Source of the DNA: Blasia pusilla
Lineage: Eukaryota > Marchantiophyta > Marchantiopsida > Blasiales
DNA length: 64,000 bases
Assembly: GCA_050084515.1 (NCBI GenBank)
Contig: CM114272.1
Coordinates: 5,394,001 to 5,458,000 of the forward strand
Direction of reading: 5' to 3'
Of the stretch, positions 32,286-43,262 are shown piece by piece (the first letter of the stretch is position 1; every line of letters begins with the position of its first letter). The notes beneath the pieces are model-generated. The model saw only the letters and a program-made list of their open reading frames with translations, was not told the origin of the DNA and did not search any database. A program made the position numbers and the translations under genes.

Positions 32286-32559
32286 GAGCGGAGTGAGTGC
32301 CCAGCTCATGTCGGATCATTTGGATATGGGTAAAGATTAACCATGAAATAAAGTCCCCGGTTGGGTAGATCCTACTTTTGCTATCAGTTGTGGGTTACGT
32401 TCGCAACTGACAGCTGGTTTGAGTAGAGATAGAGCGAGATTCGGAGGAGTTGCATATCATTCACTTTCGCATACGTAAATGAGTATGATAAATGACAAGG
32501 CGCTGGTTCTTGTTGCTCGACCTGAGAGTCATAGCAGAAGGCCATATGTGGCATCAGTA

Positions 32560-33146
32560 ACATGCTTCACCCCCTTTGCAATCTCCTTTCGTGTGTAGGC
32601 TGCGCTTTTCAGAGTGGACACATCTCTTCAGAGTTTTTATTTGTTTTCGTGAAGGGAGGTGGAGATTTCTTCGTTAACAGACACTTAGTCAAGCCCGACT
32701 AAATGTCTGTTTCAAGGAAAGATCCAATGCTTCTACGAATGGAGAACTCCACATAATTTAATATGGCTGAATTAATTATGGGGTTCTCTTTGAGAAGTAA
32801 TTTCGTATGTCGAAGTACTTGCTTGTGACTAAGAATTTTTCCACATCTGACATGGTAGAGGTATACGTCAAAGGGTTTAGATCTTCTATGTAATAATTGG
32901 GTTTAGATCTTCTATGTAATAATTGGGATTCGAACACAGCTTACTCGGGGAAATCTAAGCTAGTCAAGCCAAATCTAAGCTTTAATTCTGTTAGATGTTG
33001 TAAGAGACGATGGTCCATGGAGGCGGGCCCTTTCCTTTACATCATCATTGGGTTTTAATTTAACAATTTAGAACGAGAACTAGATCATCATTGATTTTAG
33101 TTTAGCAATTTAGAATGAGAACTGTTAATGTCCGCGCGCAGTGGGC
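32560..33146. other. Gene-free stretch
   Basis: No gene. A 27-bp unit (GGGTTTAGATCTTCTATGTA then ATAATTG) is repeated twice in tandem at about 32873-32928. Confidence 0.4.
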
Positions 33147-33592
33147 TTTCTACTTCCTTGGGGCAAACATTACAGGGCCACGAATAAATGCGTCGAGGGG
33201 GGGGGGGAATTTTAGAAATATAATGTCTGATAAACGCGCTACACTCCACCTCTTGAGACTCGCCTTGAAGCCTTCAGGTCGCGCTTCTTTCCGATTTGAC
33301 CGCACCCTTTCCAGCCTAAACCCTGATCTGATTCTCATCGGCTGCAATGGAAGTGCCTGCTTCCATTGCGCCGTTGCAGCTTCAAGAACTCCGAAAACCA
33401 CTCGTTTCGACCCAGTTATACCGAACTCGACTCACCCAGTTATACCGAACTTGACTCCTGCCAGGTTCGGCTCCTTCACGCCCCGCGACTAGCGTACTCC
33501 CGGCGGTCCACGTTTCTACTTCCTTCCATATTAGAGGGCCACGAATAAATGGGTCGAAGGGGGAGAATTTTAGAAATATAACGCCTGAAAAG
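33147..33592. repeat. Inserted LTR-like fragment between ~80-bp direct repeats
   Basis: Two similar ~80-bp blocks (33147-33230 and 33510-33592; shared GGGCCACGAATAAATG and GAATTTTAGAAATATAA) flank 33235-33500. The insert resembles the 39.7-40.0 kb repeat (ACACTCCACCTCT, ACCCTGATCT, TTCACGCCCCGCGACTAG). It also contains CCCAGTTATACCGAACT twice in tandem. Confidence 0.7.
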
Positions 33593-34475
33593 ATCTTTCG
33601 CGCGCATAAATTTTTTTTAGTGAGTTACATATCCAGACCCCGTTGCATTCATACCGTCCACTTCTTACTCTTGGGATGAGATACTCAAAGAAGAAAAAAT
33701 TAACGACCATGAATGTAACCTTCAAAACATTGAGAAGCGAAGTACACGGTATTTGTAGACATGCCTTTATTTAATATTATACACTGCTCAGGGCATCTAA
33801 ATGTCAACAACGAGGATTGAAAGAAGAATTTTCTTTCTACTTAACATGTGGGAACCGCTCGAGTTCTCGATCATAACTATGCGACATATCATTTTCGGTG
33901 TACCCCTTACATATTCTCACTCATTGACATACAAGATTATGCTCCTCTTATTCCAGACACAGTTAACTCGTCAAAGAAAACCTCATAAAGGAAAGGCGCG
34001 CCGTCTCCGGATATTGCAAACTGAGATCCACATCGTGACCTCAAAAGTAAAAACAAATTTCGAAAAGCCATCCCCACACACGAAAGGAGACTGCTTTCTA
34101 AAAACATGGAGGTCTAAGCTTGGCAAGGAAGAAGATACGAGTGGATATAGTCCTGAATGCATTTTCTGACCCAATAAGCACACACATAAAATGTTTCGTA
34201 GAAGGGTCCTCTAATATCTGAACACGTTCCTGGAGACAGTGTGCTGCATTGACATCCATATGCCACAAACCAAGAAGTAAAAGAGATTCGTAAGATTTTG
34301 TCTTACGAAAAGTTGGCAGATCAGGGAATGCCATACATTGGTAGGGAGAGAAGAGAGTCTACAACTCCTTATCCCGAATCTAGCTCTCTACGCAGCCCAC
34401 ATATCGAAGCTAAGGCAATCCTGCACATGCTTGACACCAGATGAGCGATCAATTGGGTACTTGCTCACCACCTAC
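33593..34475. other. Gene-free stretch downstream of dirigent copy 3
   Basis: An open frame of 122 codons at 33801-34169 shows no domain and no homologue in the window; I do not call it a gene. The part next to 34475 is the 3' flank of copy 3. Confidence 0.4.
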
Positions 34476-35108
34476 TCACGCTACAGCTGCCATTTCAGAC
34501 AACTTGTACAATTCAGACCGGTCATCATTAATCTGGACTTCTCCGACCACCCTGTAAGCGTTTCCACCACGAACCCTCTCATATCTCACGGTACCGCGAG
34601 CACCAGCAAGTCCCCCGCTTCCACCGACGATTGTGAGCTCCTGGTTCCTCTGGTCTTCACCGTTCTCCAAGTTCCACAGACCACGGAGGTGCAGCTGAGC
34701 ATTGGCTAACCTCCTTCCCTGATCAGAATGGTCTCCTTGGTCGTTGATCTCCACGTCCTGGAACTGGATGCTAGAAACCTCGTGAACCTGGTTCTCGTTG
34801 GCGTAGAAGTAGAGACCGCTGACGGTGGCTTGGTGCTGGGAGTTGCGATCCTCTCTCTTTGTCGCCCTGTTGGAGAACACGACCCCCCTCCCGGCCTCTC
34901 TGTCCCTGCCGTTGTCCCTTCCATCGTTTGATCTGGGTCCGAAAACGTTCACCTCATTGGAATCGCGATCAGAATCTCCATCAGCAGCCTGCTGCTGATA
35001 TATCTCGAAGCGGATGGTCTGTGCTCCACGTCTGTCGGCTTGCGCCACGCACAAGCTGGCGAGCATCACGCATCCGGCCAGAATCAAGAGCATGTTACCG
35101 CGGCCCAT
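34476..35108 (-). CDS. Dirigent-like secreted protein, copy 3
   Basis: A 210-residue protein, slightly longer than the others because the C-terminus runs past the usual end (SELYKLSEMAAVA). Residues 1-24 are a signal peptide (MGRGNMLLILAGCVMLASLC to AQA). The mature part has FEIYQQQAADGDSDRDSNEV, GRGVVFSNRATKRED, GLYFYANENQVHEVSSIQF and the hallmark ELTIVGGSGGLAGARGTVRY. An in-frame ATG at 35144 is upstream of the 3' splice site and so lies in the intron; the start is the ATG at 35108. It is the most diverged intact copy (for example QQQAAD, NVFGP). Probable role: a dirigent-type, wall-localised protein steering radical coupling; substrate unknown. Confidence 0.8.
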   Translation of the reverse strand: MGRGNMLLILAGCVMLASLCVAQADRRGAQTIRFEIYQQQAADGDSDRDSNEVNVFGPRSNDGRDNGRDREAGRGVVFSNRATKREDRNSQHQATVSGLYFYANENQVHEVSSIQFQDVEINDQGDHSDQGRRLANAQLHLRGLWNLENGEDQRNQELTIVGGSGGLAGARGTVRYERVRGGNAYRVVGEVQINDDRSELYKLSEMAAVA

Positions 35109-35118
35109 GGTGACAAAT

Positions 35119-35573
35119 CTGCAGGCGGACGTAAGTCTGGACAAGCGTGTGATTAGTAATAATCACGGACAATGTACCTTAGCACAATGTCATAGACCTT
35201 CACTAGACTAGAATCGAGTGTTGACCTCAGTTTCAGTACTCCCCAAACATACAAACATACACGACTGTCATGGAGGACATACCAATCGATATACTCTGAA
35301 ATTGAAGAACTGTAGAAAATCAACCTAGAATACCAAGAGTTCCTTGAAAACTGTGGTCATTTTAATTGAAGGACACAAGTGTGGTAAAAAGGCTCAATTC
35401 CAATGCTGCAGCTAGAATAGCTCTCTTTCTTGAACTAATGACGACATCGACAAATTAGGCTCAGCCAGAAAACATATTATCGAACACCTACTTATATCGG
35501 ACTTGTACACCTTCGCAAAACCCACATCTACTGCGTCCATCAATCAATCAAAGATAGAGAAAGGAGTACTTAC
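35119..35573 (-). other. 5'-UTR intron, dirigent copy 3
   Basis: On the minus strand donor GTAAGT begins at 35573 (CGCTT|GTAAGT) and acceptor CGCCTGCAG ends at 35119, 10 bases before the ATG. Confidence 0.7.
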
Positions 35574-35648
35574 AAGCGTATGGTTGCGAATTTAGATGGA
35601 TCTCCAAAGCGCAACTGGAATTCGTGAATTGCATCTGATCTTGGCGGT

Positions 35649-35656
35649 TATTTATA
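35649..35656 (-). promoter_or_regulatory. TATA box, dirigent copy 3
   Basis: TATAAATA on the minus strand after GCGGAGTCCG, followed by ACCGCCAAGATCAG, similar to the other copies. The TCACGCGCCGTTAC motif was not found upstream of this copy. Confidence 0.7.
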
Positions 35657-35699
35657 CGGACTCCGCTCTTGGGCGCGTGGTACGTGCTGACAAAGAGTA

Positions 35700-36146
35700 G
35701 CTAATTTCAGCTCGCTAAGAAACCAAGGCCATGGGTACAAAATACGTGGCACATACTTTTACAAATTAAGCCCAGATACAGGAGTACGGCATGTTTGGCA
35801 CCGAACCTTCGAATACTACGAGAAATACTCTTAAGATAAGTCATGTGATAACGGATAGACTGATAACGGATAGGGTGGATCCGCGACCTATGAGAAATGG
35901 CCGGTTGCACTGTGCCTGAAAATACGGGACGTAAGTCGTCCATCCAGGATATGCCGCCCGTCCACGGATTCATTAGTAGAATGTCTCTGTTCTGACTGTA
36001 TGGCTATGGCGCAGTACTAAACTCGATTCGGGAAGCGATGCTGGCTTTCCACGAGGGAAGGTGTTCATACCTTCAAACTGAAAGGACAACACATCCAATG
36101 AAAGGAAAATATAAGAACCCCGTCAGGAAACTTATCGATGGCTTGG
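35700..36146. other. Gene-free stretch between copies 3 and 4
   Basis: Upstream region of copy 3. No coding feature recognised. Confidence 0.4.
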
Positions 36147-36484
36147 AGTTATCCCGCGGGCCACTCCCACAAACCTTATGTTTCTACTGAAAGTTAAGAA
36201 AAGAACAGATATTGGTAGGCTGAGACCTGGCTGAGGTTCAACCAAAAATGTTGCAAATCTGGATCTCGGCTTCACCATGTCATAGGATCAGTCCTAGTCA
36301 AGGAGTTGTAAGGAGGCCCATTTCACTGCCAGCACAAATAGGAAAGAACCTGATGAAGGATTCTTTTTGCTATTATTATTGCAACCTGGCCGCTTGGGCG
36401 TTCCCCCAATGACTCTGTTTTGTATTCAACGGTCTAAAGAAGACTAAGCCATCATAAACTTGCAATCTGAGAAGATCATTTCAA

Positions 36485-36525
36485 GAAAGTAACGGCGCGT
36501 GACAGTTTCACGCGCCGTTACTGTC
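36485..36525. promoter_or_regulatory. Palindromic promoter element of dirigent copy 4
   Basis: GAAAGTAACGGCGCGTGA (36485-36502), loop CAGTT, then the complementary arm (36508-36525) with one mismatch in 18 bp. Both arms carry CCGTTAC. It lies ~107 bp before the TATA-like box, as in copy 1. Confidence 0.7.
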
Positions 36526-36632
36526 GGTTGTGACGAGCGGACGGACTTCTACTCGAAGAAACACGTATCATGGAAGGGGGAATATACTGCTCTTGGTTTG
36601 CACGAGCGGACTCCGCTCGAGACCGGAGTCAG

Positions 36633-36640
36633 CATAAATA
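36633..36640 (+). promoter_or_regulatory. TATA-like box, dirigent copy 4
   Basis: CATAAATA in the same position and context as TATAAATA of copies 1-3 (one base different). Confidence 0.6.
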
Positions 36641-36714
36641 CCCGTTGAGATACGATACATTTCATCACTTGTACTTCAGCTTCCAGAACTATTCCAATCA
36701 TTGGTCAGAAGCTT

Positions 36715-37291
36715 GTGAGTGAACTCGTCTGAATCGGTCTTGTGTCTACATCTTAGTCTAGACCACTATTTATTACAAATGTTGATTGATTGTCGTCCCT
36801 GTATATCTTGCTTAATTCGTCTATGCCGTAACCACTGTTTCATCTTGACGTTGCATAAGAGTTTGTAGCTGTACAGTCTCCTTCTCCACACACTCTGCTG
36901 CAACATTTTAGATAGCTTGTTTCTTTCATTAGTCTCATCTCACTTTTAATCTCTGAGGAAGAATTCTCCATGGAACTCCGCGCTGCATGACTGATGACGA
37001 GAATTTCAACTGGCATGGAGTCTAGTTTTACGAGGTCTTTACACTTCAAGAGGACGTGATGTGAGATTAATTCCAATTCTAGTTCAGTTTTGCGAGTTTT
37101 GGTTCTTGACCAAGAGTGCTCGATGTGAGATTAAAACTTAATTGAGTGAAGCATTTCATGGAACTTAAGCTAGCTACGATAGGATCCGTGATGTATTTGA
37201 ATTCTGCTTGCCGTCTACGAATGTAACAACGCTTTCTGAATGTGAGGTTGCAGGCACTACTTCAATCCTCACTAATCGTATGCTTGTGCAG
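36715..37291 (+). other. 5'-UTR intron, dirigent copy 4
   Basis: Donor GTGAGT at 36715, branch-like CTAAT and acceptor TGCTTGTGCAG ending at 37291, 29 bases before the ATG, exactly as in copy 1. Confidence 0.75.
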
Positions 37292-37320
37292 ACTCTAGAA
37301 ATTATCACGGATTTGCAACC

Positions 37321-37926
37321 ATGACTCGCGGTGACATGCTCTTGATTCTGGCCGGCTGCGTAATGCTGGCCAGCGTGTGCCTGGTGCAAGCTGATGACAG
37401 ACGTGAAAGGCAGACCGTCCGCTTCGAAATATACGAGCAGACCGATCGCGATTCTGATCGAGATTCCAACGAGGTGGAGGTGTTCGGACCCCGATCCAAC
37501 GGCGGCAGGGACAACGGCAGGGACAGAGACGCCGGCAGGGGTGTCGTGTACTCCAACAGGGCGACCAAGAGGGAGGATCGCAACTCCGAGCACCAAGCCA
37601 CCGTCAGCGGTCTCTACTTCTACGCCAACGAGAACCAGGTTCATGAGGTTTCCAGCATCCAGTTCCAGGACGTGGAGATCAATGACCAGGGAGACAGATC
37701 TGACCAGGGTAGGAGATTCGCCAATGCTCAGCTCCACCTCCGCGGTCTTTGGAACTTGGAGAACGGTCAGGACCAGAGGAACCAGGAGCTCGCCATCGTC
37801 GGTGGAAGCGGGGGGCTAGCTGGTGCGCGGGGTATCGTGAGATACGAGAGGGTTCGTGGTGGAAACGCTTACAGGGTGGTCGGCGAGGTCGAGATTAACG
37901 ATGATGCGTCTCAGTTGCACAAGTAA
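37321..37926 (+). CDS. Dirigent-like secreted protein, copy 4
   Basis: An intact 201-residue protein. Residues 1-24 are a signal peptide (MTRGDMLLILAG to VQA). The first mature strand is VRFEIYEQ (33-40); a charged loop rich in Arg, Asp and Gly follows (NGGRDNGRDRDAGRG), then YSNRATKRED, GLYFYANENQVHEVSSIQF, the hallmark ELAIVGGSGGLAGARGIVRY and AYRVVGEVEINDD, ending SQLHK. Cysteines occur only in the signal peptide, so there are no disulfides. The start is the first ATG after the 5'-UTR intron. It is the intact partner of the frameshifted copy 1 and probably its donor or sister. Dirigent proteins are beta-barrel, wall-localised partners of oxidases in lignan/lignin-like coupling; the motif match is good but the reaction here is unknown. 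Confidence 0.85.
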   Translation: MTRGDMLLILAGCVMLASVCLVQADDRRERQTVRFEIYEQTDRDSDRDSNEVEVFGPRSNGGRDNGRDRDAGRGVVYSNRATKREDRNSEHQATVSGLYFYANENQVHEVSSIQFQDVEINDQGDRSDQGRRFANAQLHLRGLWNLENGQDQRNQELAIVGGSGGLAGARGIVRYERVRGGNAYRVVGEVEINDDASQLHK

Positions 37927-38390
37927 CTCTAGAATGAGAGGCTGGCGAGTGATTTGTCCGATCCAGGACGCATTTCGATATGGGGAAGATTGGCATAAGA
38001 TGAATGTGCTGGGCTCGGCATATCCTACATAGCTTCGATTTGTGGGTTGCAGAGAGATAGAGCTAGATTCGTGTGAAGGAGTTACATAGTTTCTCCCGAT
38101 GGGAGGCGTTGTCTGTTATCTGTGCACCTCCTTCCAATTCTTCACGACATAAATAAATCATGAATCTTTCTACTTCTTGCTGTGTTCATATCCATGTAGC
38201 ACTCTCCTGATCCTCCACTCTCAATTCTGTTCGCTCTACCTTGGAGGCATAGCAGAGGACCATATCACGATAAAATTTGTGTTACATCGCTCAGCCGGTT
38301 GTCGAATCTGCCTTCCAGCTTGGGTGGCGCTGTCCAGAGTTGTGACTCACTTTCTATTTCATGTTTCTTGGTTTCCTTGAATGTCCGTGA

Positions 38391-39415
38391 GTCGGGAAAG
38401 GCGTAACAGTCTAATTTAGGCACGAGCATAGGAGGTGAGATCTCAGCATAAGACTGGCATCAATTATAGAATAAACGGAGAATTTGCAGAAAAAAGTATT
38501 ATTTGAAGAGAAAGGTGTACGAATGAGGGCATCAAAACGTGACAGAAGGTTCTTGCCGGAAGATCTTCACGCTCTCGTGACTCCACAATGATTGGATTGT
38601 TATCCAAGTAAGGGGTGCAGGAGCGCCCCGATTCCTTGAAGACCTCCTTACGTTTTCGCTTCAGAAGTCAGGGATTTAATCGTGATGACTGAACTCATGA
38701 GCTTCTAGTCTAGCTATAGGTGAAAAAGAGCTCTTAGGTTTGTTGGATTTCGGATTCGTGAGATCCAAGTCGATAAGCACTAGTAAACCCACGAGTTATG
38801 TTCCAGAACTCTCATTCCCATAGTCCGTGGCAAATGCTAATAGAACATGCTAGGAATTAATTCTTCCTTAATTAATGAAGGAAGAATTTATCCGTATTAT
38901 CTCATTAAACAAGTATGTTTTTTAAATTTTTCTAATTGGGCGCTATTTGGGTAGGAGACCTTGGAAATTCTTGTGGATGGAAATTTTACTGCTGGATTGT
39001 CTTTACTCTACAAAATATACGAAATGAAAAAAAAATTTACTTTTTATTTTACTCATACTAAATGGGAATAAGAAGCTACCTAAATGAAAAGAAAAATTAC
39101 ATATAATAATGTGATTGATCTCTTATATTTTCCTGCTATATAAAAAATAAATAATAATAATTTCTTGAATAAATAGTTGAATGAATGCTACATATATATG
39201 CTACATACATGAAATCTAGAATCATCAAGCATCGTTTGCTTGTTCTTGCGAACTATTAATCTTTCATAAAGAGCTTGAGTGATAAAACACAAAAATATAA
39301 ATTTAATTTTGAATTTCTTTTCTATTTTTCCCAAAGTGCAAACCCGTAATGTGATTGCATCACCCCCACAAGCACAACTACAAGTTGCAACAATTCACCA
39401 CTCAATATCTCGGCG
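38391..39415. other. AT-rich gene-free stretch
   Basis: Nothing coding. A perfect 11-bp inverted repeat (AATTCTTCCTT, 8-base loop, complement) lies at 38859-38888; long A/T runs around 39000-39180. Confidence 0.4.
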
Positions 39416-41050
39416 TGCCACCAAACCTCCCAGAGTTTGGCTCTTGCCCTAACCCCTCCCACTCTCTGATTTCTTGATCATTAGGGCTTTGTTCTTTGCA
39501 TTAGGAGCAATCCAAGGGAACCACACTCGGATCTTAACCAACCAGCGTGATTTTGGCAACGCTTTTGCGTGACTCACATCTAGGCTGAACAAGGGAACTT
39601 CAAGCTCTATCTTCAAGACAAAGACACTCTAATCAAACCGATCGTGAGCTGACACTAAATTGCTCTAGCTACAAAAACTTATCTCTCCCTAAGAATCTTG
39701 CCCCAAGCTCTCGCAAGCATCTCCGGCCCAAACACGAGCTACACTCCACCTCTAGAGACACGGCTTGTTGCATCCCGCTCGCGCTCCGTCCCGATTTCAT
39801 AGAACCCCTCCATCTTCAAACCTCAACCCTGATCTCTTTGTTTTTGATCTCATTGCTTGAAACCAAGCACTGGAAGCGCCGGCTTTCCCACGTGCCCAAG
39901 AGCTCCAAAAATGCTCCTTGTTTCAACCTCTTTTTTGTAGTTCTCAACTCGACTCTTATCGGGTTCGGAGATTGCCGCGGCGTTTCGGCTCATTCACGCC
40001 CCGCGACTAGGATGTATTCTTGTATCCGACCTCGCGTCTAGATCCAAGTACTCCTAGTACTCACAACGGTCAACCTACTCTTGGCTCCCCTCACTCATTT
40101 TTCACGATTCCGACTACCACGAAACATTTTGGGGCATTGATGCCCCGGGCAGCGGTTTTGGCGGCCGTCCCTGCTAGCGCTGAGCCAACTCTGTTTGGAA
40201 TGCCGTTGACTCTCAACTAGTACGGTTGCAACCACTTACGTGGCAAGGATGAGTCGTATACCTGGCGCGCGGAAGATAGGCTCGCGCGGTTTAGAGCCCA
40301 TGTGTTGAGCCCCATTGACATAACTATGGGTGACCTAACGGTCATGATGATCGAGGATCATCATAATTAACCCCCATCCTCGTGTGGATTTCTCTATTAT
40401 TCAGATAATGACTTTATTTGGATCATTAATTTTACTGGATAATAATAAAAATAATGTTGATAGTCTATCAATCGACTTGATCCTTACTTTATTTGGATCA
40501 TTCATATATGTACAACTGCAACCTAGACCTCTGGGCATGGCTGATTGGTGGCATTTTTCCTGGTGGTCTCGTCATAGCGCGGATCAAGGAAGGTATGGTG
40601 ATCAACGATACTTGGTGGCGGCGTATTTGGGTTTGCGGGTCTGGAACATACTGTACAACACTCTCCCCAACAAGTAAAAGATCTTGACCTCGTAATATGA
40701 AGATCCGCCATTTCAACACTTGCAATCACCATGTTGTTGAAGAGCGAGTCTGTGTCCATGATTGGGGGCGTCCCATAACCTGCTCGCCGTCAAGGAGTAC
40801 TCCATCCTCCTTGCAGCATTCACAAGCGCAAGTTAGTAAGGCCTTGGCATTCACCACAAAGGTGTAACTTCAGGCAGAAATCAGGTCATCAAGACTGGTC
40901 ACCTTCTTGACCTTGTGGATCTTTGGGATTGGTTACCTTCCTGATCCGTGGTGCTCCTTTGATCGGGAGTCTTGGTCATCCGAGGCTGGTTACTCGTGAC
41001 AATGGCGCTTTCCTCCTTCTACCATCAAAGTCAAATTGTCATTTGAACCA
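39416..41050. repeat. Dispersed LTR-like repeat family R, copy 1
   Basis: The part 39420-39990 matches 60160-60735 in reverse complement (shared AGGGAACTTCAAGCTCTATC, ACACGAGCTACACTCCACCT, CGCTCCGTCCCGATTTCATA), and 40010-41000 matches 59200-59960 in the same orientation (shared GCAACCTAGACCT, AGTAAAAGATCT-like end, TTGATCGGGA). A short piece also occurs at 33.2-33.5 kb. CTCTCCCCAACAAGTAAAAG near 40660 resembles a retroelement LTR/leader region. No protein was recognised in it. Confidence 0.7.
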
Positions 41051-42000
41051 GCCAACCTTCACACATCGAGGATATGGCTCGTCTGGAAATTCTTCCACGT
41101 TCCTAAGTTCCGAGGCCTAGGCGCGTGATCAGAGGGCAACGGGCTGGCCCATATATATGCGTGTCTACAGCTATGTGAGTTCAACCTGATCAGGCCACCC
41201 CATTGCACTGGTCATCAACATCATGATTGGTCAATTTGTCTGTTTGACAAACTAATAAAAATCGGTTAGGAGGCTTAGACGATTCTGCTAGCACAAGCCC
41301 CTACAAGACCTGAACGCTCTCACTTAAAGTCCGAGTTTTCTAGCCGCATTATTATGTTTTGAGTTGGTAGCCCCTCCACGAAGCTCGAGGACTGCGACGT
41401 GACGCCTGTAGCCGCAACGTAACGCTGATTGCCATGTTGTGCCGCTCGTGGCCGCACCGCACCATCTCGATCGCGGAGCCGCACCGTCATAGTGGAGTAG
41501 ATTGTGTTTTGCTGGTTTGAGGAGTTTGGCTTCACGACCGAGTTGGGGTCGAGGTTTGCAGTTGCAGCGGAGCGATTCAACATTTATTGAGGTTACCCAT
41601 TCTGGTCCTTTACCCTGCACGCGTGAGGGATTCTGGGATTTGGGTTGTTGATTTGGGGATATTGGGTTGTGTGGATGCTGAGAGCATCATTTATGTATGT
41701 GGTTTAGGGGACATAGACCTGTGTGGAATGTCCGGAGTTGAGAATAGGTTGTCGATGAGATGATAGCCTGGTCGATTTGCCACACCACGCCGCTTGTTGC
41801 TGCACGTTACACGACCTGGGGAGGGAGAGTGTAGATCGAGTGCCGCATGTTTGGGATGAGTGATTGAGGGATTACTCACGAGGTTGAGAGTGATCAAGTG
41901 AGAGGGGCACAAGGGTCATCACGGCGTCCGTTCGGGACTTTGAGAGGCGAGGTGGTGAACCCGAGAGTAGCTCTAGAGGTTTTGCGCGGAGTGGCGCGAG
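41051..42000. other. Upstream region of the methyltransferase-bearing retroelement
   Basis: Probable leader and possibly LTR of the element at 42-48.8 kb; no LTR partner was found downstream, and no clear primer-binding site. Confidence 0.35.
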
Positions 42001-42004
42001 GTTC

Positions 42005-43038
42005 CGAGGGTCTCCACGTTAGGGACCACCTCAACCTCCTTCTGTGTCATCGTCAGACGAGGGCGAGGGTGTAGAGGAGTTTGTGAGCACATCGCCACAC
42101 ATTGTGAGTGGTCCTACCAGTTGGGCATACGAGATGGACGACCGAGGTAGAGGACCGCGTAGGTTTTCAAGTACAGTAGGTACGATTGACTTGCATGATT
42201 TCATAGCAGAGTTTAGGAGTTGGTGCGACTCCCAGCGGGCCAAGAACTTTAGAGAGTTGAACCCGTTTAAAGCAAGGAACAGTATGTTCCAGCATTTAGA
42301 GGGGGTGCCCATGGACGATTACCATGAGTTCTCTCAGAGATATGCACGTGAGATCGAGGCGTGGAGGCTCTACTATGACCCACATTATGTGTCATGGACG
42401 GAGCCGTTCCCAGATGAGGAGGAGGAGTTAGGAGAGGCGACTTCCTCTTCCACTAGTGTCGTTTTAGGAGGGATCACTCGCACGGGAGCAGTTGCACCGT
42501 CTAGTCGGGTTCGTCCCAAATTTAACCCTATGGTTGAGTTCTTTGCTGAGTTGAGGGCGGGCTACCAGAGGGTACGGACGGAGAAGTTGCGGAGCATCCA
42601 CAACTTCCAGAGGCACCCGGGTGAGAGTTTGCGTGAGGCTTACACTCGCTTGCGCCGGTTGATCAACGTCACTCAGGGGGTGACAGAGGCTCAGGCTATC
42701 CAGTCATGGTACGCGATGCTCAACCGGACCCTGCGGACACGGATGCGGGAGGGGGTGCTTCTTATGAACACCTCCCCTATATTGAGAGATGTTTTTAGGA
42801 CCGCCGAGAACATTGAGTGCAACATGGCGGAGGAGAGCGTAGCCACCATGGGTTCTGGGCGAGAGTAGTCACGATTGTCTGCCCCACCTGTGCAGCAACG
42901 TGGACTCCGGGATAGATCGATTGTGGCACCACGAGCTCAGGGAGGATACCGGGAGGCTGTGCCACTAAGACCTACGCCTTCACATGCGGCTCAGCAGGAA
43001 CCGCCTACTATTACTTGTTGGTCATGTGGTGGAGCCCA
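42005..43038 (+). pseudogene. Gag of element 2, decayed
   Basis: The frame opens upstream (GPPQPPSVSSSDEGEG), with TAG near 42014 and at 42866. The first in-frame ATG is at 42134 (MDDRGRGPRRFSSTVGTIDL). Capsid-like core: MFQHLEGVPMDDYHEFSQRY, EIEAWRLYYDPHYVSW, TEKLRSIHNFQRHPGESLRE, AYTRLRRLINVTQGV, QSWYAMLNRTLRTRMREG. After the TAG at 42866 the frame continues (APPVQQRGLRDRS) to PTITCWSCGGAQ and a TAA, where an inverted duplication disrupts the nucleocapsid knuckle. Clearly homologous to the Gag at 195-1094. Confidence 0.9.
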
Positions 43039-43058
43039 ATAAGTAATAGTAGGCGGTT
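42999..43058. repeat. Inverted duplication within the Gag knuckle
   Basis: AACCGCCTACTATTACTT (42999-43016) is repeated exactly in reverse complement at 43041-43058; with one mismatch the arms extend to 42999-43021 and 43036-43058, loop 14 bases. The left arm is coding (EPPTIT before CWSC), the right arm introduces TAA and TAG stops, so the right arm looks like the secondary copy. Confidence 0.85.
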
Positions 43059-43262
43059 GCCACTATGGCATTAAGGTTACCCGATGCCGGATCCGTGGCA
43101 TCGACATCATATGGAGCAGCCAGAGATCTGGAGGATCCTGGTTGGATATGCGGGGTTGCCTAGATGGAGGCCGCCGTAGTAGTGACGCGTGGAGCAGCCG
43201 TTGAGTTTGATCCACAGCGAGGGGAAGCCAAAAAACAAACTAGGCTTCCTTAGTCTTTCACG

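Larger units (their letters stand above)
36147..38390. repeat. Segmental duplication, right copy (partner 25856-28190)
   Basis: Parallels 25856-28190 from CCGCGGGCCAC to the 3' flank (GAGGCATAGCAGAGGACCAT, GTCCAGAGTTGTGACTCACT) and carries dirigent copy 4. Confidence 0.85.

Noticed and set aside
33801-34169. 122-codon open frame
   Set aside because: No domain, no homologue in the window, AT-rich composition, and no intron or promoter signals like those of the dirigent genes.
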